From: Nicotiana tabacum
Lineage: Eukaryota; Streptophyta; Magnoliopsida; Solanales; Solanaceae
Length of the DNA: 64,000 nucleotides
Reading direction: 5' to 3'
NCBI RefSeq assembly: GCF_000715075.1
Contig: NC_134084.1
Span: 2,978,501 to 3,042,500 of the forward strand
A model generated the notes under the pieces. That model was given only the letters and a program-made list of their open reading frames with translations, had not been told where the DNA came from and did not search any database. Positions 23,053 to 34,214 of this stretch are shown in pieces. The position numbers and the translations under genes were made by a program. Every line of letters starts with the position of its first letter. The stretch's first letter is position 1.

Positions 23053-23757
23053 TAGTATTTAATAGGCTCAGGGTCGTATGACAAAAGTGCAACGAGCCGG
23101 TAAGCAAGACAAAGTAAGTCATCATCCTAATCTCCGTCAAGATTACTGCCTTAGCCTTGTCCTATCATCTGTATAATGGAGTTCTTCATTTACTAATCGA
23201 TTTTTCAAAATTTCTCTTTCTTAAAATTGGGAGAAAAAGATTGATATAATTGTTCTAAATTTCACCTATACCTTTTTTTTGAGATTTAAACAAAAAAAAA
23301 AGTCTTTTTCTCATGAAATGTTTTGTATTCATTAATATCTAAAGCTTATGCCATAGAAGCCGTAGCTTGCAAGCAGGGACGGACGCAGTATTTTAGCGTC
23401 GGCTTCAATTGAATTCATAACTTTCGATGCGTAGTAAAAATTTATGTGTAAAAATTTAAAAATAATAGATATGGACCATAACTTTAAAAATATAATTGGT
23501 TCAATGCTAAAAACATTAAAAGTTGAACCCATAGAATTTAAATATCCGCCTATGCTCCCAATTAGGCTCATAATCTTGAGGTCGTGGGTGGGTTCTGTCA
23601 TTTCACCGATTCATACTAAATAACAAGCGTGATGTTTGAGGTATAAGACGCATGTCACAAGTTCGAATTTATTTTCCTGGTATTTAAGTGGGAAAGGATA
23701 AATAGATCGATTTATTGTCCACCGAATTTCAAATCTTACGTAGCCTTAGAGAGTATC
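23053..23757. other. Spacer with a hAT-like MITE remnant (23374-23560)
   Basis: GGGACGGACGCAG near 23376 and AATATCCGCCTATG near 23545 are probable worn ends. The interior (TTTATGTGTAAAAATTTAAAAATAATAGATATG, AAAGTTGAACCCATAGA in parts) matches the MITE at 27828-28015. The remaining bases hold nothing recognised. Confidence 0.5.
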
Positions 23758-23929
23758 GCGAAGTTTTATTTTGTGTCTCATATAACTTACACCAGTTGTA
23801 TGAGGCTCCTTTTTGTCTCACATATTTGTGGACCCCAATCTTACACTTCTGGGTACACAGAAATCTAGGTCCACAAAACTGTGAGACAAAACTAGTATCA
23901 GTTGTACGAGACACAAAATAAAATTTTCC
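23758..23929. mobile_element. Foldback Mutator-like MITE, 9-bp TSD
   Basis: The arms, beginning GCGAAGTTTTATTTTGTGTCTC and ending as the complement GAGACACAAAATAAAATTTTCC, extend inward to GGACC(C)/GTCCACAAA, so the element folds nearly end to end. It is flanked by GAGAGTATC at 23749-23757 and 23930-23938. A 9-bp TSD is typical of Mutator-like elements. Confidence 0.85.
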
Positions 23930-23938
23930 GAGAGTATC

Positions 23939-24651
23939 TCAGTAATTAAAAAAAGTGATCATTTAAGAATGATTATGTGATAGAGCTGGATCCCATTGTA
24001 ATTAAGCTACTACACTATAACCAATAATAGAGTCAGTATTGATGCCGAAACTCTGACTTTTTTTAACATATGGTATTTATTTTTTGTGTTAGGTGGAATA
24101 TTTAAATAGCTTACGAATACAGCTAAGAACGAATTATTTATTGTGTAATTTAATTAGAATTAAACTTCAAACATTTGTTTGGTTGCCACTGAAATTTTAT
24201 TTTAATAACAGCATGCGATAGAACTACGTACATTGGATGCTATGCCATCTTTTTGGGAATTCATTTAAACAGAATTGACAAGGTTATACGTTAATTCTAA
24301 GAATAAAGTCCTATTAACAAATTAAGTTCAGAAGTTAAGAACAGATTATGCTTCCTTTTTCCTGGATTAATTGGCTAAGTGAGCTTGTAATTAATTGAAT
24401 CCAAGATTTGTTAATAGATGGCGAAATATCATTGTATCCATTAATTCAATTTAACAAGAGATGGGACAGTTAATATAAATTTTAAACTTTAATTACAAAA
24501 ATTTACTGATAATTACCTTATTTGTAACCTGATTATATAAGTAATCGTATATTGTCAATATATAAAATTAATTAACTTAAACCGATTCTCCGTCTATGAT
24601 GTAACTAACTTACTATTACTGTGTAGAAGTTAAACTCATTTGGATATGCAT
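23939..24651. other. Intergenic spacer
   Basis: AT-rich, no gene or complete mobile element recognised. Confidence 0.4.
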
Positions 24652-24659
24652 GCAGAATC

Positions 24660-24930
24660 CAGTGGCGGATTTAGGGGGGCGCAAGGGTGTTCACCCGAAC
24701 CCCTTTCGCTGAAAAATTACACTATGTATATAAGGCAAAATCTGATTTTTACCTCTATATATTATGTTTTGAATCACCTTCACACATTCTAAAAGCATGG
24801 CTTAGCGGTCAAGGGGGTTCAAAATCATTATGAGGTTATTGGTTCAATTCTCACTAGTTATAATCTCATTAAATTTTTTAACTTATTCCTTTTTTGAACC
24901 CCCTTAGCAAAAGTCTTGCCTCCGCCACTG
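24660..24930. mobile_element. hAT MITE, 271 bp, perfect TIR and 8-bp TSD, tRNA-like core
   Basis: CAGTGGCGGA and TCCGCCACTG are perfect 10-bp inverted ends. The TSD GCAGAATC lies at 24652-24659 and 24931-24938. The core carries an A-box-like TGGCTTAGCGG (24798-24808) and a B-box-like GGTTCAATTC (24841-24850) with tRNA-like spacing. The same kind of module is present in the MITEs at 30912-31467 and 40548-41122. Confidence 0.9.
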
Positions 24931-26058
24931 GCAGAATCGACTCAATACCCATTCCTTTTCATGAACAGATACTCTTTAATTTTTTTTATTCTTTTATTGG
25001 GTTTTTTACCCGATGTCCGGTACAAGTATTGGATCCCGACTAAATTCGGATTCGTATTGAAAAGTCCCACATTGAAGGTAAAACACTCCCCCAACAAAAA
25101 TAACTTCTCGAAACCGACAGGGGCGGATCCACCTCTCCACCTAGGGTTCATGTGAACCTAATAGATTTTGTCCAAACAGTATAAATTTGTTCGAAAAATT
25201 TACTAATAGAAACTAAGAGTCCACCAAACAATATAGAGAAATAGGTTCTCTATTAGTTCTCATAGAACACACGCACACTGCAAACTTTTAGCAAAAGCCT
25301 TGCCTCCGCCACTGGCAGAATCGACTCAATACCTATTCCTTTTCATGAACAGATACTCTTTAATTTTTTTTATTTTATTTTTTTTGGATTTTTTCCCCGG
25401 TGTCCGGTACATGCATTGGATCCCGGCTAAATTCGGATTCGTATTGAAAAGTCCCACATTGGAGGTAAATACTCCCCAACAAAAATAACTTCTCGAAACC
25501 GACCCGGCCGGATCCACCTCTCCTCCTAGGGTTCATGTGAACCTAGTAGATTTTGTCCAAACAGTATAAATGTGTTCGAAAAATTTACTAATAGAAACTA
25601 AGAGTCCACCAAACTATATAGAGAAATAGGTTCTCTATTAGTTCTCATAGAACACACGCACACTGCAAACTTTTAGCAAAAGCCTTGCCTCCGCCACTGG
25701 CAGAATCGACTCAATACCTATTCCTTTTCATGAACAGATACTCTTTAATTTTTTTTATTCTTTTATTGGGTTTTTTACCCGATGTTCGGTACATGTATTG
25801 GATCCCGACTAAATTCGAATTCGTATTGAAAAGTCCCACATTGAAGGTAAAACACTCCCCAACAAAAATAATTTCTCGAAACCGACAGGGGCGGATCCAC
25901 CTCTCCACCTAGGGTTCATGTGAACCCAGTAGATTTTGTCCTAACAGTATAAATGTGTTCGAAAATTTACTAATAGAAACTAAGGGTCCACCAAACTATA
26001 TAGAGAAATAGGTTCTCTATTAGTTCCCATAGAACACACGCACACTGCAAACCTTTAG
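24931..26058. repeat. Three tandem copies of a 385-bp unit built from host DNA and MITE parts
   Basis: GCAGAATCGACTCAATACC starts copies at 24931, 25315 and 25700 (periods 384 and 385). Each unit holds unique sequence, then CAGGGGCGGATCCACCTC (a MITE 5' end) and a MITE body. The first two copies end in AGCCTTGCCTCCGCCACTG, the 3' end of the neighbouring hAT MITE; the third copy diverges after GCACACTGCAAAC. Identity between copies is high. The ORFs found in each copy are repeats of one another and not genes. Confidence 0.9.
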
Positions 26059-26887
26059 ATTACAACCTATTGTAACCTAGGAATTAACCTCTTAATCGCT
26101 CACTAACTTGTAATAACTCTATTACATGTCACTTTGTAATAAATCTAGTACAACGACTTACAACTCGACTAACTCTAGCCAAGACACAAACACAAGGAAT
26201 TATGATTTACAAAGATTTCCTACACAATGCTTCTAACTAAGCTAAGTAAGAATTACAAGTGAGTACTTCAACAAAGGTGCAACACAACTAAGGACATGTA
26301 ATAACTCGATATAGGGAAGTGGTTCGTTATTATGTTGTTATTTGTTCTTGACGCCCTTAAGAGTCACTTGTCAGATTGATGAATCACTTGAGAGAGTGCT
26401 TGATTAGTTCTTGAATGTACAAGTGTTTTGTTTTACCTTTGCTAGATGTTAATAATTCATTTGTGACATCACTTGAATGATGTAAACAATTTAGGTAAAG
26501 GGCATTCCCCATAAAGTTGATTGTTGCACTGTGTTTGCACTATTGCGTGTGCAGGCAGTAACTTTACAGCTGGGGAATTGACTTGTACAGTCAACACGGG
26601 AACTGGTAGCTATCTATTTCCTCTGTTGTTCCTTTGACTCTGAAGAGTTGAACCGTGTCCTCGACTGGGAGACTTGTTGATCTTAAGTACTTGAGGATGT
26701 ATGTCAGGTTTCTTATCTGATTCTTGACAATAAGTTTATTAGATCGTCAAAACATAACAGGGATACACATATAACCTATCATTTACTAAATACGTATAAA
26801 TGCTTGAATGTGAACCCAGTTACTATTGAAAATTTACTCGAGTTCATTAAAAGAATCCATAAATATTAAATCTTGGATCCGCCTCTG
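25886..26887. mobile_element. Possible about 1-kb hAT-like element
   Basis: CAGGGGCGGATCC at 25886 pairs with GGATCCGCCTCTG ending at 26887 (12 of 13). It would span the third copy of the tandem repeat and about 800 bp of sequence I cannot identify. No TSD was found, possibly because the left end took part in the tandem rearrangement. Confidence 0.45.
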
Positions 26888-27580
26888 AAAATGATAAGCT
26901 TTTAACATTATACTGCCATATAGTGATAGGATGATAGGTATTGATATTGCCTTCAATAATATACGTGTAAATAGGAGAAGACTGAAGCTTTCATATATTG
27001 ATGAAGAAGAAGGGTACGTAGTTATTAGTTTAGATTTTTAGTATTTTTGCACCTTTGATTGGCTTTAAATTCTGGCCATTGATTGAGCTAGAGAAGTAGC
27101 TTTCAGCTTTCACAATATAGACAAAACCATCTGGTCTATATTTGTAAACATCTGTATGGTTACATCTGCAAACTCCAGTTCCATATTCTGTGTATATATT
27201 CGTCAACAGTTTACTCAGAAGGCAAACCACTGTCATCTAATTCAAATTAATTCCTAATTTTTTGCATTTTTTCCCTGAATTTACCTAATATATACTGATA
27301 GTATAAAAAAATTAATTATATTATCAAATCAATCACCGAAAAGATAACTATAGTATAAGTAACCCATATGTCCATAAAGAGAGATTACGGATTAATAACT
27401 TGAAAAATAAGGCAGGTCCTACTGCGAGTTAAAATACACTAATGACTACAGGTAACTTTAAATTCATAAAAAACTTGGCATTCTACAACAGTTTATTTAA
27501 TTAAAATAAATTAATAATGTAAAAATATTTTACTCTTAATTGTCAACCAAACTGCTACGATCTTTTATAAATATGGCCAA
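26888..27580. other. Intergenic spacer, no supported gene
   Basis: A 68-codon minus-strand ORF at 27030-27236 has fairly ordinary codon use but no domain I recognise and no clear splice partner, so it is not called. Otherwise AT-rich. Confidence 0.35.
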
Positions 27581-27806
27581 TATTTTGCTTTGATGGTAAG
27601 CAACCTCCACTTCCAACCGAGAGGTTGTGAGTTCGAGTCTCCACAAGAGCAAGGTGGGAAGTTCTTGGAGGGAAGAATGCCGAGGGTCTATTTGGAAACA
27701 GCCTCCCTACCCCAGGGTAGGGGTAAGGTCTGCGTATACACTACTCTCCCCAGACTCCACTAAGTGGAATTATACTGAGTTGTTGTTGTTGTTGTTGTTG
27801 TTGTTT
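27581..27806 (+). mobile_element. TS SINE
   Basis: GATGGTAAGCAACCTCCAC, B-box GTTGTGAGTTCGAGTC, AAGAGCAAGGTGGGAAG, GGAAACAGCCTCCCTACCCC, GGGGTAAGGTCTGCGTATAC and a (TTG)8-type end. Short flanking match TTTTGC. The first bases of the head are missing or changed. Confidence 0.88.
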
Positions 27807-27827
27807 TGCCATTTTGGACGAAGACGG

Positions 27828-28015
27828 ATTTAGCCTTCTGATATCGGGTTCAACTAAACCCATAATTTTAGACGCAAAGCATAAACTTATGCGTAAAAAA
27901 TCACTAGAATCGTAAGAAATAATAGATATGAACCCATAATTTTGGAAGACAATAGTTCAATAGTAAGAACTTTAAAAGTTGAACCCATAGAGTTTAATTC
28001 CCGGATCCGCCTCTG
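27828..28015. mobile_element. hAT-like MITE
   Basis: It ends CCGGATCCGCCTCTG; the left end GAAGACGGATTT is worn. The interior is shared with the remnant at 23374-23560 (GAACCCATAATTTT, AAAAGTTGAACCCATAGAGTTT in parts). Confidence 0.6.
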
Positions 28016-28335
28016 ATTCCGAGATGGAGGGTCCTCAAGATCTTATTGTAAGTAAACAAGGTCATCTTCAACCTGTGAGAATGCTCGCCAGCTAGATTGC
28101 TCGGTTCTTTAGAAGTGTTGTCGGATGCATATTGGAACCTTCAAAATAAGTGTATTTTTCGAAGATCCAACATAGATGCGATAATATTTTTGAAGAAGTC
28201 CGAAGAATATAGTATGGCTGGAATCAAAGGAATGAGCCAAAGCACATGTTGTTAGTGGACCACTTTCTATTTATTTGTCCCTTGTCCTTCTGTACCACAC
28301 ATACAATAAAGAGAATTCATGAGTGGAAAAAAAAA

Positions 28336-28731
28336 GAGCAACGTAGTGTACAAAATATTTTGTGTTCACGTAAGGTTTGGGGAAGAATCATATCTCAAGG
28401 GGATGTGATGTAGATAGTTTACCTTGATGCAAGCGTCAATTGTTGATTCTACGGCTCGAACTCATAACTCATACGCAGAAGCGGATGCACATGTTAAATT
28501 AAGGGGTCACCGGCACTCGAAAACTTCAGGAAAAACTCCATATATACTTACAAATGTCTTCACATAATAGTCAGATATTAGCATAGACACCCGTATCAAT
28601 CTTTATGAGCAGTGATCAATTTATATTGAGTGTTATGTTGCCCTCACGACTGCCGAATCTTAGGTCTGTCTCTGCCCATAATTCACACAAAAATAATTTG
28701 ACCGTTACTCCAAGACTTCCTTCACATAGAG
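28336..28731 (-). mobile_element. SINE, minus strand, split by a MITE
   Basis: The body (TGTGTTCACGTAAGGTTTGGGG, CAAGGGGATGTGATGTAGATAG, ACGGCTCGAACTCAT in parts) runs to about 28478. The head resumes at about 28680 (TAATTTGACCGTTACTCCAAG). Same family as 6673-6852. Confidence 0.7.
28485..28677 (-). mobile_element. MITE inserted in the SINE (inverted relative of 2803-2990)
   Basis: It starts CAGAAGCGGATGCAC and ends GGTCTGTCTCTG. The whole body is the reverse complement of 2803-2990. Target duplication is blurred (CATAACTC / CATAATTC around the junctions). Confidence 0.65.
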
Positions 28732-29338
28732 TTCATGTGTGAGGTTTCCTCAATTGATGACAACTAGATCATAGCTGCATTTATTTTGTACATATTCTTA
28801 ACCAAATTGGAAGTTGACATTAGTCGTCAAAAGTGCAATGGTCCACTCTGCTAGAAATTAAAATGCATTAATGTGTTTGCTGGCTATACAATCTTTAGCT
28901 GAATCCAATTTTATTGACAATATTGGGTAATAAATGATAATATAAATTTTAACATATTAATAGCAGATTACCTATCAATTTACCACGTTACCAATTAAAT
29001 GCTTATCTTCTATATATTCATTGGTTTTATATAAACACATGTACCCATACAAGTAAGTTTTTTTTTATTATCACTTTTATCCCACGCAAGAAACTATTTA
29101 TATCTGATAGCCGAAAAAAATATATAAAACTTATATAATTTTTTGTATATAACATACAGAATGTATATATACACAAAAATATATAAATTTCATATATTTT
29201 TTCGACTATTATTTTTATAGCGGCTATACAGTGTCATTTTTCCTAACTTAAATAACATTTTCCTAAAAGGCTACGTACGATGTATTACCCGTGTGGGAGT
29301 TAATCATCCATCAATAAATACCACTATACAGTCAGACA
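28732..29338. other. AT-rich intergenic spacer
   Basis: No gene or complete mobile element recognised; ATATATATTTT-rich. Confidence 0.35.
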
Positions 29339-29489
29339 TCTCTATAACAATATCTCACTATAACAGTCATTCACTATAAAAATCATGATGTTTATATTAT
29401 GTTAAAATATTTGTCCTTTATAACAACACTTCACTATAGCAGCCAAAAACTATTGAAACAGACTAGGTTGTTATAGAGAGGTTTGACTG
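29339..29489. mobile_element. Short MITE, CAGTCAGACATCTCTATAACAA termini
   Basis: The ends CAGTC(A)GACATCTCTATAAC and GTTATAGAGAGGTTTGACTG are inverted repeats flanked by TATA on both sides, consistent with a TA-type target. Confidence 0.75.
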
Positions 29490-30480
29490 TATATACATAT
29501 TATTTTTACTACAAACTTCATATATACTTCTAGTAGTAAATATAATGGATCTTGACACAAATAGCCGACTAAATTCACTATTTATTTTCTATAGCGGTAT
29601 ACATATATTATACACGATTATATATATATATATATATATATTATATAATCCTCCTAGCTATTTTTAGTTTAAACGATTGGATGAACAACTATTTAGGTTA
29701 ATTATTGTAAATAAAAATCTAAGATAGAGTTAAATTATTAATCAATGTGGCCAACCTGTAAATTCTCTGCTCCACAGATTTGGTCTACATGCTGAGATGG
29801 ACAGAGACTTTTGTCACGTGGGGGTTTGCAACTTCTGACCTGTCTTGCACGTGCTAATTATTTTCTCACTTGATTTTTCATTTTACGAAATATGCAGTAA
29901 ATACACATTAATTACTACCATATCTTTGTAAAGTTTGTGAGACTAATGTTCATTATATATATACTTATTTTTTATTCTGTATTTTTATTTAAACACGCAC
30001 ACGCGCGCACACATACACATATAGTAATATCTAATGTCAAATTTTTGTAATATAAAATATTCACCACTTCAAAATTAAATTAAATTTCAATTTTTCAACA
30101 CTTTACAAACATCGGCTTGTTTTAACCTCCATTTGCTAGTGTCACGAATAATGTCATGACCTACCTGAGCAGATCACGTCCTTTATTATGAGCTCCGAGA
30201 CATGTTCTCAAAGTAACTCAGATTAGCTACGACACACTTGACGCATTACCCTAAGGACAATATTGTCTTGAATATCCTCGCGGGGACTATAATATAGAAT
30301 TATTGATGTATTTATGTATGTATGAAATTCGAATTAGATAAAGCGAATTCAGTCAAACCCGTTGAGTCTATTTTATATCTGTCACTGTATTTTCTTGAAA
30401 AGAATTGGACCTCTTTACACCTTCTTGTTGTGCCTACACTATAGAATGTGATATTGTTTCTGTTTTCAACTATGAAAGAA
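29490..30480. other. Intergenic, (TA)n microsatellite
   Basis: (TA)11 at about 29619-29640 and a short (AC)/(GC) tract at 29996-30018. No gene was identified in this stretch. Confidence 0.4.
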
Positions 30481-30481
30481 A

Positions 30482-30515
30482 GTGGGGTGGGTGGGGGCGG
30501 GGGGTGGGGGTAGGG
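30482..30515 (+). other. G-rich tract with G-quadruplex potential
   Basis: It has six or more G runs of at least three (GGGG, GGG, GGGGG, GGGGGG, GGGGG, GGG) separated by single T, C or A bases. It stands alone in AT-rich DNA. Confidence 0.6.
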
Positions 30516-30911
30516 TAACCTCTTCATCACATGAACACCTTGTGTTGTCTCCCTTGTATATATGCACATTCACTTATGATTGCACCTCCTCAACTTGTTT
30601 GATCTAATGATAGAAAAATCTCAATTTCATCTTTTCCTTCTTTCTTTTGCTTTTTCCACCATTTACTTTTCTTTGGGGTCTCTCTAATAACGGCTGATTA
30701 GTGCTTACTCTAAGATTCGTTATTACTGTACAATTTTATTTTGCAACTCTCTCCTCCTATTTAGGTTCTTTTTCTCATAGGTATTATCTTTTTTAAGTTC
30801 ATTTTGTTGCTGTATCTGTTGTACATATCTGTATAAATGGTCTGCCATACAATTAAATAACATCGCAGTATTTTTCATCTTCTACTTTCTTCTTTTTTAC
30901 TCTTTACTCCG
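30516..30911. other. Intergenic spacer
   Basis: CT-rich and AT-rich; no gene or mobile element recognised. Confidence 0.35.
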
Positions 30912-31467
30912 GGGTACAGTTATCGCGTGCCAAGGGGTTCAATTGAATCTTATTTGTCGGAAATATATATTATATAAATGGGAATAAAACTCTTTTTTGG
31001 TTATATATGAACGATTAAATCCTCTTGAAATAAGGAAGAAAATTCTATTTTAGTGGTATAGAGGGTTCAAGAATTGCTTTAGGTCACCAGTTCATCAAAT
31101 CCTAAGAGGTCGTTTGGTATGAAGAATAAGCAAAAATAATCTTGGAATAAAAATTTAGTACCACCTTATCCCATGTTTGGTTACTAATTATGGAAAAAAT
31201 TATTCCAGGCTTAAAAATATATTATATCGGGATAACTTATACCTGCCAGATGGTGGAATATTAATCTCATGATAAGCTATCCCAGGATAAAACAGTAAAT
31301 CTAACAATCTCAGGATTAATACATTATACCAAACAATCAATAAAAAATAATACCACGATAACTAATCCCAACATAATTAATTTCAGCATAACTTGTCTTC
31401 AAACCAAACGACTCTAATATTGTAATTTTTTTTAAAATTTACTTATAAGAATTTCGGGTTCCGCCAC
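30912..31467. mobile_element. hAT-like MITE with tRNA-like core, hosting a Tourist-like MITE
   Basis: It ends GGTTCCGCCACTG; the left end near 30912 is worn. It contains AGTGGTATAGAGGGTTC and GTTCATCAAATCC, the same tRNA-like module as in 24660-24930. It is interrupted by the 309-bp element at 31106. Confidence 0.55.
31106..31414. mobile_element. Tourist-like MITE, 309 bp, TSD TAA
   Basis: Inverted ends GAGGTCGTTTGGTATGAAG and CTTCAAACCAAACGACTC are flanked by TAA at both sides. The interior has CATGTTTGGTTACTAATTATG and GATAAGCTATCCCAGGATAA in parts. Confidence 0.85.
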
Positions 31468-32746
31468 TGTCTTCATTGATGATTTTTTTTTATTTTTTTA
31501 TTTTTTTCGCAGCTTTAATGTCTTCTCCTTTCACTTTATGGTATAGCCTCCTCTACAAGTAAAAAATGAAAAGCTTTAAATGACATGTTATCATGTGATC
31601 CAAAAAAGACTTTTTACAAAGTGGAGACTAATATATTTATCTCTCCTATCATGAGTTATATTTAGAGTACTATTTTGCGTTTAATGTTATCACTTGTTGT
31701 TATAGGTTTGAAAGCACTAAACCATCACTATTAGTTATCCATGAAAATAATATACACAAAATAATGGGCTAATTATTTGCTAAAAAGCCATCAAATCCTT
31801 CTTTTCTACTTTTCTGGAAGGGTACATATGAAGCATTTAGATCACCCAGAAATACGGCGGGATAGATTGAATCTCTCGACTTTTAACTAGAAATCTCGAA
31901 TTCAAACATTGAGAATTAGAAAAACCATAGTGTGAAATCTTTTTGCCTCTAATGAGCCCTATGCGCAACAAATCTGAATTGCCAATGGGCAGTGGACAGA
32001 GGCGGAGTCAAAATTTTAAGTTATATTAGGTTTGAAAATCTAGTCTTTTTAAGCTATTCTTAATTTAGAACTAAAATTAATGAATTCAGCAGAACCCGTA
32101 ATATATATATTAGCTCCGCCACTAACACTAGATATACTAGATGGTTATAAAAAGAAAATGAAATTAAAGGTTAGTTAAAATTAAATTCAAGGCTTGGATT
32201 GAGGTGTGAAAATAGAAATGATGATGAGCAATATAAAAGGAAATTTTCACAAGAAAAGTTGGGGAAAGTAGAAGGGGACCATCTAATGGTCATAATCATG
32301 TTCTTTGATTGTTCACAAGATAGTAACTTAATTTCTCCCTATAGATGGCAATTTCCAATTTATTTGTATAAATACTAAGTTATCTTATTGACACATATAC
32401 TTCAAAAGGATAATATGGCTAAATTAAGACATTGACAATCCTTAAATGAAAATTGTCACCTGTCATCTTTATTAAATGAAAATTGTTGATATTAGAAGAT
32501 ATGTGACAGTGGATTGATAGTGAAGCAAGTTGTGTAAAAACAAATGCATGATTAACAAAGATATTGTATTAATCAATTCCTAGAGAACTCTATAACTAAT
32601 AATCATGATGAGAATATAATGTGTAATTGTAGGAGAATGAATATAGGACCAGTTTTCTAACTAGAGCAGGAATAACTCAAGCATATGTTCATAGTAAGTG
32701 TTGTCTTACATATGTTTTGGAGAATTTTTCAAAGGCCCCGACCCTT
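31468..32746. other. Spacer with a small hAT-like MITE (31997-32124)
   Basis: CAGAGGCGGAGTC at 31997 and GCTCCGCCACTA ending at 32124 are matching ends of a 128-bp MITE; no clear TSD. The rest is AT-rich without a recognisable gene. Confidence 0.55.
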
Positions 32747-33072
32747 GAAGGGTAGCCTCGAAGCAATGATAAAGTTGTCTTCGTGTAACCTATAGGTTAT
32801 AGGTTCGAGCCACGGAAGCAGCCACTAATACTTACATTAGGGTAGGTTGTCTATATCACACCCCTTGAGGTGCGGCGTACGCAGGAATTTTCGTAAGCGG
32901 TGTCAATATCTGAAATAATGAACAAATGAATAAAGTACTGTAATGGCAAGCGATATCTTTTTTTTTAATATTTATACCTAATATTTTAATTTTATTTATT
33001 ATTTATACATACATATTACAAATAAAATTCGATGAAGCGATGTCACGTGACACTGCTTCAAGGGATAAATGC
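32747..33072 (+). mobile_element. SINE (32747-32871) fused to a MITE fragment (32872-33072)
   Basis: The SINE has GGTAGCCTCGAAGCAATG, GGTTCGAGCCACGG and ATTAGGGTAGGTTGTC, and stops at CCCTTGAGGTGC. From there the text is GGCGTACGCAGGAATTTTCG, then GATGAAGCGATGTCACGTGACACTGC, the family of 20220-20627. The SINE tail is not seen after the MITE. Confidence 0.65.
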
Positions 33073-33236
33073 AGAAATAGTACTTCAGTCCATTACTCAG
33101 GATTTAGAAGGGAAAAAAAGAGAAAGGAGAAAATACAATTTAGGTAGTGGTGAATGTGCAATATATATCAGATAGAGCCCACTCATCAGCAGCCCAATTG
33201 ATAAATCTGGGCCATCTAAAGTCATATTTTCATGGG

Positions 33237-33792
33237 AGAAATTCAAAAATAGCCAGATTTATAACTGATCGTTCAAAAATAGCTCAGTTTTAAAAGTAAT
33301 CGAAATTTAGCCACTTTTCATGTAAAGATAAAATCTGAGCGAAAACACTGTTCAAAACCCGAAAAATACGCCAGTATATTATTATTATGTTGGAGTTCCA
33401 ACATAAGTATATTTGAACTCCAGCATATTATACTGGAGTTCCAAGATAAGTATGCTGGAACTCCAGCATAATATGATGGAGTTCCAACATAAGTATACTA
33501 GAACTCCAACATAATATACTGGAGTTCCAGCAAGTATACCGGTCCAGCATAATATACTGGAGTTTGGAGCACCGGTGCTCCAGTCTCCAGTATGTTATAC
33601 TGGAGCCAACAAAGTATACCGGTCCAGCATAATATGCTGGAGTTCATACACATGTGCACCGAACTCCAATATATTATGCTGGATCGGTCACTGTTGCAGC
33701 AAAATAGTGGCTATTCTTCATTGACTTGGTAAACGCTGCCTATTTTTGAATGACCAGTCCGAAAACTGACTATACCGTGCTATTTTTACTAC
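33237..33792. mobile_element. Mutator-like foldback MITE, 9-bp TSD, internal inverted-repeat array
   Basis: It is flanked by TTTCATGGG at 33228-33236 and 33793-33801. The central part (about 33390-33680) is a dense array of GGAGTTCCA / TGGAACTCC and CCAGCATAATAT / ATATTATGCTGG units in both orientations. The outer parts carry AAAAATAGCC-type ends. Confidence 0.8.
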
Positions 33793-33940
33793 TTTCATGG
33801 GTCAATCACTATATAAGCCCAATTCGTTTTACACTAAAGCCCAAATGTTCAAACTTGATCTTCAAGTTATTGACGATGTGCATATGAAAGGATTATCATC
33901 GTCGACAATGATCAAATTTTTCAAATGGCATCTCTTGTTA

Positions 33941-34214
33941 CTCCCTCCGTCTCATAATACGTGATGTAGTTACTAAAAATAGTTGTCTCAAATTATTTAT
34001 CATTTTAGAAGTTCAAGATAAAATTGATTATATTTTTCCTTTTTCACCTTAATAATCAATTGCATTCAAATCTAGTAAAAATATAGATAATGTCATTGAT
34101 AGAGATGATACATAAATTGAGAAAACATTTAATAAGGGTAAAATAGTCAAAAATTATTCTTTCTTAAGAGCCGTGCACAAGAGAATCACGACACATACTA
34201 TGAGACGGAGGGAG
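33941..34214. mobile_element. Stowaway MITE, 274 bp
   Basis: CTCCCTCCGTCTCATAATACG and its inverted counterpart ACTATGAGACGGAGGGAG are flanked by TA. A textbook Stowaway. Confidence 0.93.

Noticed and set aside
24916..25912. Series of similar 60-80 codon ORFs on both strands
   Set aside because: They are three copies of the 385-bp tandem repeat read in two directions; no domain, explained by the repeat.
27030..27236. 68-codon minus-strand ORF that looks mildly gene-like
   Set aside because: No recognisable domain, no clear splice sites or partner exons. A search against solanaceous proteins would settle it.
33390..33680. Regular short repeats that could suggest a CRISPR-like array
   Set aside because: Units alternate in orientation, spacers are not unique, and the stretch sits in a MITE of a plant genome.
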